A stretch of DNA of 5,991 nucleotides from Planctomycetales bacterium (GTDB lineage: Bacteria > Planctomycetota > Planctomycetia > Isosphaerales > Isosphaeraceae), in the NCBI GenBank assembly GCA_027435495.1, contig DAHZZC010000425.1:1-5991 (forward strand), in the 5' to 3' direction. Made by a program: the position numbers and the translations under genes. The notes under the pieces are model-generated. The model worked only from the letters and a program-made list of their open reading frames with translations. It searched no databases and was not told the origin of the DNA. Positions 1-5,355 of this stretch are shown in pieces (position 1 is the first letter of the stretch; every line of letters starts with the position of its first letter).

Positions 1-659
1 GCTACGGCGAGGGAGGGGTACTGACCGAGGCGGTCCGCCGCCGACCGTACAGCGTCGTTCTGCTTGACGAGGTCGAGAAGGCCCATCCCGACGTGCTCGA
101 GCTCTTCTTTCAGGTTTTCGACAAGGGTACGCTCGAAGACGGTGAGGGACGCGAGATCGACTTCAAGAACACGGTGATCCTGCTCACTTCCAACGTGGGC
201 ACCGAGACAATCCTCAAGGCCTGCGCTGATCCTGAAACGGCTCCCGGGCCGGAGGATCTGGCCACGTTGATCCGCCCCGACTTGCTCGGAGCGAAGTCAG
301 AGCGGGGCGTCGAGATCTTCAAGCAGGCGTTCCTCGGCCGGCTCATTGTGGTTCCGTATTACCCGATCAGCGACGCCATCATGCGGCAGATTATCCAGCT
401 CCAGCTCGGCCGGATCGGCCAGCGGATGCGGCAGAACCACAACGCCGGCTTCAGCTACAGCGACGACCTGATTGAGCTCATCGCCGGGCGTTGCCGGGAA
501 GTTGAGAGCGGGGCGCGGAACGTTGACCACATCCTGACCCGATCCCTGCTCCCCGAGATCTCCGAGGAGATTCTCGGTCGGATGGCCGAGGGCCGCTCGA
601 TCGGGGCGATCCACGTCACTGTCGGCCAGACGGGAGAGTTTCGCTACGAGATCCGATAG
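1..659 (+). CDS. clpV: T6SS AAA+ ATPase ClpV (TssH), C-terminal part, 5' truncated by window
   Basis: ClpV is a cytoplasmic hexameric AAA+ unfoldase that extracts and recycles the contracted TssB/TssC sheath after T6SS firing. The first full codon in the window is at 3, and 218 residues of the second AAA+ module and C-terminal domain are visible. Counted from that codon, they include a YGEGG block just after the pore loop (1-5), Walker B VVLLDE (18-23), sensor-1 TSN (62-64), an arginine-finger region AFLGR (109-113) and sensor-2 GAR (170-172). The segment ELFFQVFDKG, followed by FLGRLIVVPYYPIS, is characteristic of ClpV rather than housekeeping ClpB, which has ILLQVLDDG and FLNRID at these places. 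The stop is TAG at 657-659. The 3' end converges on the leftward T6SS operon with a 22-bp gap, so clpV is in a separate transcription unit. The N-terminal sheath-binding domain and first AAA+ domain lie outside the window. Confidence 0.96.
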   Translation, partial: YGEGGVLTEAVRRRPYSVVLLDEVEKAHPDVLELFFQVFDKGTLEDGEGREIDFKNTVILLTSNVGTETILKACADPETAPGPEDLATLIRPDLLGAKSERGVEIFKQAFLGRLIVVPYYPISDAIMRQIIQLQLGRIGQRMRQNHNAGFSYSDDLIELIAGRCREVESGARNVDHILTRSLLPEISEEILGRMAEGRSIGAIHVTVGQTGEFRYEIR

Positions 660-681
660 GCCGACCGCAGAAGCTTCAAAC

Positions 682-1026
682 TCACCGGGCCTGAATCGCC
701 GGGGCGAGGAAGGTCGGCTGGGTGGTGTCGAACTGCGGCGAGCCGAAGGGGTACTGCGACGATGGCCGGACCGCCACGCAGTTGCCCTGAGGGAACGGGC
801 AATAGCCCTGTGGGAAGTAACAGGTACACGGACGGTATGCCTGCGGCGTCGCGTAGAATCCCTGTGGCTTCGCGTAGGCATACGTCGGGGCAGCCTGGCC
901 GGTCGGCAGACTGTCCTGCGCCCGGGCAGGCGTGGCGACGAAGCACAGGAGGATCGCAAGGGCTGCGGCCTGAATGACCGGGCGACGGGGTCGGGCGGTG
1001 ATCATGGCTCGTCCGCGCGAGTTCAT
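682..1026 (-). CDS. small exported Pro/Gln/Tyr/Cys-rich protein, last gene of the T6SS operon
   Basis: This encodes 114 aa of unrecognised family. The N-terminus is a clear Sec-type signal: arginines, a hydrophobic core (about residues 19-31, AALAILLCF), then an ARA|Q cleavage site after residue 36. C28 lies in the core but the preceding residues (ILL) do not make a lipobox, so it is probably not a lipoprotein. The predicted mature part is about 78 aa, acidic-poor and low-complexity, with three PQG motifs (54-56, 72-74, 79-81) and four cysteines (67, 69, 76, 83), which suggests disulfides or metal binding. The ATG at 1026 overlaps the tssM-like stop as ATGA and has GAAAGG 8 nt upstream. An alternative ATG at 1005 would give a more ordinary 29-aa signal peptide. 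Expression coupled to the T6SS membrane-complex genes suggests an envelope role, but function is unknown. It could be an unrelated surface protein. Confidence 0.75.
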   Translation of the reverse strand: MNSRGRAMITARPRRPVIQAAALAILLCFVATPARAQDSLPTGQAAPTYAYAKPQGFYATPQAYRPCTCYFPQGYCPFPQGNCVAVRPSSQYPFGSPQFDTTQPTFLAPAIQAR

Positions 1027-2597
1027 CGTGCGGGCCTTTCGGGATGTGTCGTCGAGGAGGTCGATCCGCTTGGGGCCGGCTGCGTCCGGCCCGACTCCCC
1101 CAAGTATACCCGACGATCGAGCCGGTCTCGGTGCCAGAGGTACGTGAACCCGGCGATCCAGGCGAGAACCAGCGCGGATAGGACGGCCCCAGCGATCCAG
1201 CCAGCGGCCGGATACCGAATAACGACGTCCGGCCCTCGCAACCGGTCGATGATGCCGGAGATCCAGATCGGCAGTGCGATCGCCGCTGTGGCCAGGGCGA
1301 GGGCGATCGCGACCAGGCGGTGTCGGCGGTCGATGGCGTCGGCTCCGCGCGACCATCTGGCGTGGACAGCGTCGGCGATCAGCTTGCTCGCCTTGCCGTT
1401 GACCAGACCCGGGGCGAACGCACGGTCCTCGGGCCCAGGTCCGCAGGCCACAAAGTAGCAGCCACGTAACAGGATCGGCTCGGCCTGGGCGTGCGTGGAG
1501 AACGAGGCGTTCAGGAGCTGGCTCAGCGCCGGAACCTCGCGGCGGAGCCGGGCACACATGGCGATCAGGCGGCGGTTGCCCTCGGAATTGCGCGGCTCGT
1601 CAGTCATCAAATTCAGGGACCAGGTGGAGAACCACTGGACGAGCCAGCCCAGCCCTCGGGTCGCCGCCGCCAGGTCGAATCGATGGATCACCGGGACCGA
1701 GAACCCGCAGCGACGGGCGCGGACGCCGGGCGGGACCCGTGACGCGAATTCCTCGAAGCCGCCGTACGCCTCGCGCAGACAGAAGATGGCGAACGTGGGG
1801 ACCTGCATGTGGAGCTCGGCCCGGATCGCCTGGAGGTCGTTGCGGAGTGTCGAGAGGCCCTGGAGGACCTCGGTGGAGGCGGCCCGTTCCATCGGATAAA
1901 GCACCGCGATGCCGCGGAGGACTGGCTTGTCGGGGTTGAGGTCGCGGATCATCCGGCAGAGTGTGGCGAGTCTCGCCGCTCCTTCCTCGCCGCCCCGTCC
2001 CCACGAGGTGGCACCGGCGCAGCTCAGAAACAGCCCGTCGGCGGTCGCAAAGGCATGGATCGGCGCTGAGGGGTCGGCCGGAGCGCGGGCGAAGAATTGC
2101 AGTCCGGCGGCCTCCATCAGGGAGGCGGCCAGCGAATCCTCGGGTGCCAGAATGAGGAAGAGGCTCTGCCGGGTCGCGTCGTAGTGCGCGTGGCTCAGGC
2201 GGATCTGGATCTCGTCCCAGGCGGCGTCCAGGTCGGGGAACCCGGCCTCGCCCGTGGCCTCGCGACTCTCGCCGGTGCGGGCGCGAATCCAGGTGCCGGC
2301 CAGATGGGCCGAGAGATAGAGGGCCGAGAGTGAGAGGGCGAGCACCCACCACGAGAAGAGCGGCGGCTTGAAGACGGACGGCAAGAACGGGTCGAGGTCG
2401 TCGTACCTCGGCAGATCCGCCTGCCCTCGGGCCACCACGACGACCAGGACCACGGTCGCGATGGCCAGTATCCAGCGGACCGGATGCTTCGCCCAGAACC
2501 AGGCGACCGCCGCCGCGGTCGCCGCGAGGACGGCGCCGACACCCATCATCACCTGTCCGCCCAGGGCCCCCTGGACGGTCTGCCCGATCAATCCCAC
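1023..2597 (-). CDS. tssM: reduced TssM/IcmF-like T6SS inner-membrane protein lacking nucleotide-binding motifs and periplasmic half
   Basis: The protein is 524 aa, where TssM is usually over 1,000. Starting at GTG 2597, visible parts are three N-terminal membrane segments (about 16-35, 42-56, 83-101), a soluble domain (about 104-425), two closing membrane segments (about 428-449, 464-488) and a basic tail. The soluble domain lines up by eye with the TssM cytoplasmic domain: SLFLILAPED..ASLMEAAGLQFF at the P-loop, GLFLSCAGA at LLDTAGR, a PVLRGIAVL strand, then FAIFCLREAYGGFEEF at the usual VLVTKCDL.GF.EFF. The P-loop Lys, the DTAGR Asp and the TKxD signature are all replaced. Positive charges suggest the soluble domain and tail are cytoplasmic. 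It follows tssK and tssL in the canonical order, 22 bp after tssL. I infer a structural TssM remnant or variant that cannot bind nucleotide. The alternative is a planctomycete-specific membrane protein occupying the tssM slot. Confidence 0.75.
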   Translation of the reverse strand: MGLIGQTVQGALGGQVMMGVGAVLAATAAAVAWFWAKHPVRWILAIATVVLVVVVARGQADLPRYDDLDPFLPSVFKPPLFSWWVLALSLSALYLSAHLAGTWIRARTGESREATGEAGFPDLDAAWDEIQIRLSHAHYDATRQSLFLILAPEDSLAASLMEAAGLQFFARAPADPSAPIHAFATADGLFLSCAGATSWGRGGEEGAARLATLCRMIRDLNPDKPVLRGIAVLYPMERAASTEVLQGLSTLRNDLQAIRAELHMQVPTFAIFCLREAYGGFEEFASRVPPGVRARRCGFSVPVIHRFDLAAATRGLGWLVQWFSTWSLNLMTDEPRNSEGNRRLIAMCARLRREVPALSQLLNASFSTHAQAEPILLRGCYFVACGPGPEDRAFAPGLVNGKASKLIADAVHARWSRGADAIDRRHRLVAIALALATAAIALPIWISGIIDRLRGPDVVIRYPAAGWIAGAVLSALVLAWIAGFTYLWHRDRLDRRVYLGESGRTQPAPSGSTSSTTHPERPAR

Positions 2598-2604
2598 GAT
2601 TCCG

Positions 2605-2611
2605 CCTCCTT
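2605..2611 (-). promoter_or_regulatory. ribosome binding site setting the GTG start of the tssM-like gene
   Basis: AAGGAGG lies on the minus strand 7 nt before GTG 2597-2595, in the gap after the tssL stop. The same reading frame stays open upstream into tssL up to 2765, but those codons overlap tssL and give a hydrophilic Arg-rich extension. The GTG with this strong site is the better start. Confidence 0.8.
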
Positions 2612-2619
2612 CGCCTGTC

Positions 2620-3330
2620 TCAGCCCGTTTCGATTCGGACCGTCCGCGTCGCGGCTGGAGGGTGACCGGCTGAGTCGCCCGCGGGCCCCCGCGCTCGGGC
2701 GTCATACGCGAGGTGGACTCCCAGGAGGTAAGCCGCCAGGGTGACGATCGCCGTGATCGAGACAAGAACGCTGACCATCAGCAACAGGGACGGCCCCCGC
2801 TGTGCCCGGAAGTGGGCGGTCGCGGCGCTCTCCCTGGCGAACGGATGCGCGGGGAGCGATCCCGCCTCGCTGACTCGGCCGTAGACCCGATGGACCCAGT
2901 TGTGAAGCTTCGCGTCGTCGTAGACCAGCTCACCCCGGAACCCCTGCGTGACAGCCAGAAGGTAGACTTCCAGGGCGTCGGCATCGCCCTGTTGGTCGGC
3001 CGCCTCGGCGTGGTCATAGAAGAGGCTGGCGCGGTCCCGGCTGGCGAACAGGTCCCACTCGAGGATTTCCTCGGGAGAGCCGACGTCCCGGCCCCACTCC
3101 GACTCGGTCAGGATCTCGTCGATCCAGGCGACCAGACCGAACATCGCCAGATCGTAGGAGCGTTTCAGCTCGGAGCTCCCCAGGGCCCGCCGGCGGCCCT
3201 CCTCAACCCAGCCGCTGGTCATCCGCTTGACCTCGACGAGCGACCGGGGCTCGCCGCTGGCCAGCCGGGTATGCAGGTCGATCACGTTTTGGAAGACGGG
3301 CAGCACGATCTCGGCGAAGACGTCGGTCAT
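2620..3330 (-). CDS. tssL: T6SS inner-membrane protein TssL (DotU/IcmH family)
   Basis: TssL is an inner-membrane component of the T6SS trans-envelope complex. Its cytoplasmic domain contacts TssM and the baseplate through TssK. This copy is 236 aa, the normal size for a DotU protein without extension. Family landmarks are visible: the AWIDEILTESEW block (68-79), WDLF (92-95), FYDHAEA (104-110) and LEVYLLAVTQGFRGEL (120-135), matching the usual LE.Y.LCLALGF.GRY signature. A single C-terminal membrane anchor spans about 181-206, followed by a 30-aa Gly/Pro/Ala tail. No OmpA-like peptidoglycan-binding domain is fused. The ATG at 3330 has AAGGGGGAG 6 nt upstream. It lies 36 bp after tssK and 22 bp before the tssM-like gene, in the conserved tssK-tssL-tssM order. 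Confidence 0.96.
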   Translation of the reverse strand: MTDVFAEIVLPVFQNVIDLHTRLASGEPRSLVEVKRMTSGWVEEGRRRALGSSELKRSYDLAMFGLVAWIDEILTESEWGRDVGSPEEILEWDLFASRDRASLFYDHAEAADQQGDADALEVYLLAVTQGFRGELVYDDAKLHNWVHRVYGRVSEAGSLPAHPFARESAATAHFRAQRGPSLLLMVSVLVSITAIVTLAAYLLGVHLAYDARARGPAGDSAGHPPAATRTVRIETG

Positions 3331-3366
3331 CGAGCGCTCCCCCTTCGGCCCGGTCCACGCTCTCGG

Positions 3367-4770
3367 TCAGCGCCCCTTCACGACGAAGACGGCGAACTGG
3401 AGGCTGTAGGTCCGCCCGGTCGTGGGATCGGTCAGCTTGATCATCTGGTCGCCGACCGCGGTGGCGCCGGTGGTTCGGAACCGAAGTCCCAGCGTCTGGG
3501 TTCGGACCACCTCCTTCCAGTAGGTCGGATGCCGGACGATGCCAAAGTAGACGAAGCCCGTGGGCAAGGTCGGCGGGATACGGTTGAGCGGCTCCATCCC
3601 CAGGCCCTCAAGGGCCTGTCGGAAGATCGCCTCGACCTCCTCGGCACTACCGAGCTTCCACGACCATGCCTCCCGCATCAACCGGTCGCATTCGACGTCG
3701 CTCAGCTCACTGGTCTCGATCCCGATGTAGAGCCCGGTGGTTTCGAGCGTCCAGTCGGGGTCAAAGTCGACCACCAGCCGCCGCCCCTCGAGCCGGAAGT
3801 ATCGCTTCTCGAACGGCCGCGTGACGCCTCCCCTGATCAGCCGACGGACCTGAGCCATGACCTCGGCATAGATCGGCCCGATGTTGTCGTGGTCATACCC
3901 AGGGACTCGCGACGGCCGTCGGGTCTCGCCGAAGATCGCGAGCTGGCCGTGGAGCCGGCACAATTCCTGGTACATCAGCATCGGGTGAAGACCCGGCGTG
4001 AAGAGGATCGCCTGCAAGGTCGACCAGGCGGCGTTGAAGACCGAGAGCCGGAGGATCCGCTCCGCGTCGCCGAGGACCTGGCTATCGAAGGCGATCTTGC
4101 GGCCGACAAGGTCGTCGGCTTCCTGGTTGATCCACGCCTCAATCTGCCGGAAGAGCCCCTGGACCTCGTCGTGCAGCGGCGGCCAGGCGTCGAGGCCAAG
4201 CGCCGGTGGGACATACGCACGGTCGATCCTTGGCGGAGATCCAGCGGCGGCCGACCGGCTGATCCGCGCCACCGGCAAGACCTCGAAGCCGGCCGCCTCG
4301 GGTTCCTCCAGCACGAGCCGAGCCTGGATGTGGCGGAACTCAAGCTCGGCCTCGTCGGCCCCGGTGTTCTCGTCGGGACGCTCCAGCCGCCCGACGACGA
4401 AGCGAGCACTTTGATCCGATCGCGACCGCTCGGCGTTCGGACGGCCCTCCTGCCAGGTCGGGATCGCCAGGTAGGCCGTCACCTCGGGCCGCTGCGCCAG
4501 GGCCGCCCGGAACTCCAGCGGAGCGACCGTCGCCTCCTCCGGGACGCTCAGCGTCGTTCCATCCTTGAACCGCGCCTGGCAGGTGATCAGCCGGAGTGTA
4601 TGGTTCGCGATCGCATCCTCATCGAACCGGACGGACCGCAATCCCCAGTCGTGCGGATGCAGCCAGTCCTCCGACTCCCGAATCCGATCGCGATGATAAC
4701 GGTCCGAAGCCTGGAAATGATGGGGCTTCAGGAACATCCCCTCGGACCAGTGGACCGGCCGCTTGGCCAT
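3367..4770 (-). CDS. tssK: T6SS baseplate subunit TssK
   Basis: TssK is a trimeric cytoplasmic baseplate protein that joins the TssF/TssG wedge to the TssL/TssM membrane complex. At 467 aa it is close to the family's usual length of about 450. The N-terminus, MAKRPVHWSEGMFLKPHHFQ, carries the near-invariant V.W.EGMFL.P.HFQ motif at residues 6-20. The middle contains the YDHDNIGPIYAEV segment typical of the family. The C-terminal domain contains PTLPTGFVYFGI and ends in an SLQFAVFVVKGR strand. The start is fixed by that motif and by GGGGAGG 8 nt upstream. It is the first gene of the leftward operon, with tssL 36 bp downstream, so its promoter should lie in the 4771-5050 region. No frameshift or missing segment was seen. 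Confidence 0.97.
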   Translation of the reverse strand: MAKRPVHWSEGMFLKPHHFQASDRYHRDRIRESEDWLHPHDWGLRSVRFDEDAIANHTLRLITCQARFKDGTTLSVPEEATVAPLEFRAALAQRPEVTAYLAIPTWQEGRPNAERSRSDQSARFVVGRLERPDENTGADEAELEFRHIQARLVLEEPEAAGFEVLPVARISRSAAAGSPPRIDRAYVPPALGLDAWPPLHDEVQGLFRQIEAWINQEADDLVGRKIAFDSQVLGDAERILRLSVFNAAWSTLQAILFTPGLHPMLMYQELCRLHGQLAIFGETRRPSRVPGYDHDNIGPIYAEVMAQVRRLIRGGVTRPFEKRYFRLEGRRLVVDFDPDWTLETTGLYIGIETSELSDVECDRLMREAWSWKLGSAEEVEAIFRQALEGLGMEPLNRIPPTLPTGFVYFGIVRHPTYWKEVVRTQTLGLRFRTTGATAVGDQMIKLTDPTTGRTYSLQFAVFVVKGR

Positions 4771-4778
4771 CCCGACGA

Positions 4779-4785
4779 CCTCCCC
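4779..4785 (-). promoter_or_regulatory. ribosome binding site setting the tssK start
   Basis: GGGGAGG on the minus strand sits 8 nt before ATG 4770-4768. It supports this start over an in-frame GTG at 4818, which would add 16 residues not typical of TssK. Confidence 0.75.
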
Positions 4786-4992
4786 ACGCGACCACCAGAC
4801 GACTCCGAGCGAACGCACTCGGCCTCGCGCCCACTCGCATCGCCGAACGCGCCATTTACTTTAACACGCCACCAACCGGCCCGCGAGCGGCTTCTCCACT
4901 CCCATGCCAACTCCCCCCACCCCTGGACTCCACGAGACCTCACGGGACTTTTTGACCTCCCCTTGTACAATGTTGAATGAACAAATATCTAT

Positions 4993-5012
4993 CCAATGAA
5001 TCGATTCTTTGG
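4993..5012. promoter_or_regulatory. operator-like inverted repeat next to promoter
   Basis: A 20-bp near-palindrome with 18 of 20 positions symmetric. The central ten, GAATCGATTC (4998-5007), are perfect, flanked by CCAA on the left and TTGG on the right with one mismatched pair between. It ends 3 bp before the -35 box of the rightward promoter and lies in the divergent intergenic region, so a dimeric regulator bound here could affect either direction. Binding is inferred; no specific regulator family is recognised. Confidence 0.4.
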
Positions 5013-5015
5013 GTT

Positions 5016-5044
5016 TTGACTGGGCAATTTCGGTAAGATATAGT
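5016..5044 (+). promoter_or_regulatory. sigma70-type promoter, rightward
   Basis: TTGACT (5016-5021), a 17-bp spacer, then TATAGT (5039-5044). Each hexamer matches the bacterial housekeeping consensus at 5 of 6 positions, with optimal spacing, in an AT-rich setting. Transcription would begin near 5050-5053, giving a leader of about 305 nt before the ATG at 5356. Planctomycete housekeeping promoters are only partly characterised, so this rests on the general bacterial consensus. Confidence 0.5.
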
Positions 5045-5079
5045 CGAAGACATTGAAACCGTAGACCAGAGGAGATACG

Positions 5080-5142
5080 GTGTGTCTTAACGTGAAATTT
5101 TCCTGTAAAAGATGCTTGTCGTCATGCTTGCTGTTGTGGTAA
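5080..5142 (+). CDS. possible 20-codon leader ORF (very tentative)
   Basis: AGAGGAG at 5068-5074 precedes a GTG at 5080 by 5 nt. The frame reads 20 codons to TAA at 5140-5142 and gives a short Cys/Leu/Lys-containing peptide (four cysteines in 20 residues). It begins about 30 nt after the predicted transcription start of the rightward promoter, so a leader-peptide role is possible. With so short an ORF, chance is a good alternative explanation. Confidence 0.15.
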   Translation: MCLNVKFSCKRCLSSCLLLW

Positions 5143-5245
5143 GAAGAAATCATCTTCCTTTCTCGAGCGCGGGCCGAGGTTCGAGTCGTCAAAGAGCGAT
5201 TGATGCTGGTGCGTTGAGGAACGGGGGTGGCTGGGAGAGCCCGGT

Positions 5246-5260
5246 GCGGGACGTGCCCGC
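5246..5260 (+). other. small hairpin in 5' leader of the beta-helix gene
   Basis: GCGGG (5246-5250) and CCCGC (5256-5260) can pair around a 5-nt ACGTG loop. It lies in the predicted leader about 100 nt before the start codon. Stems this short are common in GC-rich DNA, so a regulatory role is unproven. Confidence 0.25.
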
Positions 5261-5290
5261 GATTCCGATGGCGTCCGCATGGAAGACCTG

Positions 5291-5312
5291 GGCGAGGCAT
5301 CGCCGGGGTTTT
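5291..5312 (+). other. hairpin followed by GGGGTTTT in 5' leader
   Basis: GGCGA (5291-5295) pairs with TCGCC (5300-5304) around a GGCA loop. GGGG and TTTT (5305-5312) follow. It loosely resembles an attenuator, but the stem is only 5 bp and the U run only four, so it is weak as an intrinsic terminator. It ends 43 nt before the start codon. Confidence 0.2.
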
Positions 5313-5355
5313 CGCGGTGTCATTGCCTGTGTTGATCGTGCGTGAGGAGACGGGG

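Larger units (their letters stand above)
4771..5355. other. 585-bp intergenic region between divergent tssK operon and beta-helix gene, with an AT-rich core
   Basis: No convincing protein gene was found here. Positions 4771-4960 are GC-rich and should contain the 5' leader of the T6SS operon, but I found no convincing leftward -35/-10 pair. By hand count 4981-5160 is 70 G+C of 180 (39%), against about two-thirds in a sample of neighbouring coding sequence (40 of 60 at 5821-5880). This AT-rich core carries a rightward promoter and an operator-like palindrome. Positions 5160-5355 return to high GC and form the leader of the rightward gene. Confidence 0.8.

Noticed and set aside
660..718. Inverted repeat GCCGACC (660-666) / GGTCGGC (712-718) at the convergent gene ends, considered as a terminator
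   Set aside because: The loop is 45 nt, the stem only 7 bp, and no T-run follows in either direction. It may be chance in GC-rich DNA.
297..959. Minus-strand open frame of 220 codons
   Set aside because: It overlaps the clpV 3' end and the exported-protein gene in a wrong frame, and its product is Arg/Ser/Pro-rich.
4771..4818. In-frame GTG at 4818 as a longer tssK start
   Set aside because: The family N-terminal motif begins right after ATG 4770, which has its own strong ribosome site.
4894..4910. TGGCATG on the minus strand upstream of tssK as a sigma54 -24 element
   Set aside because: The matching -12 GC element is missing at the required spacing (GA is found instead), although sigma54 control of T6SS operons is known elsewhere.
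2713..4980. A 755-codon open frame on the plus strand
   Set aside because: It runs antisense across all of tssL and tssK, which have clear family motifs and ribosome sites. Its Pro/Asp/Arg-rich product is the typical mirror of high-GC3 genes.
4952..4980. TTGACC (4952-4957) as a second rightward -35 box
   Set aside because: No acceptable -10 hexamer lies 16-18 bp downstream; TACAAT is only 8 bp away.
5112..5345. 77-codon plus-strand ORF just upstream of the beta-helix gene
   Set aside because: No good ribosome site, weak GC preference at third positions in a high-GC genome, no recognisable domain. It is more likely leader sequence.
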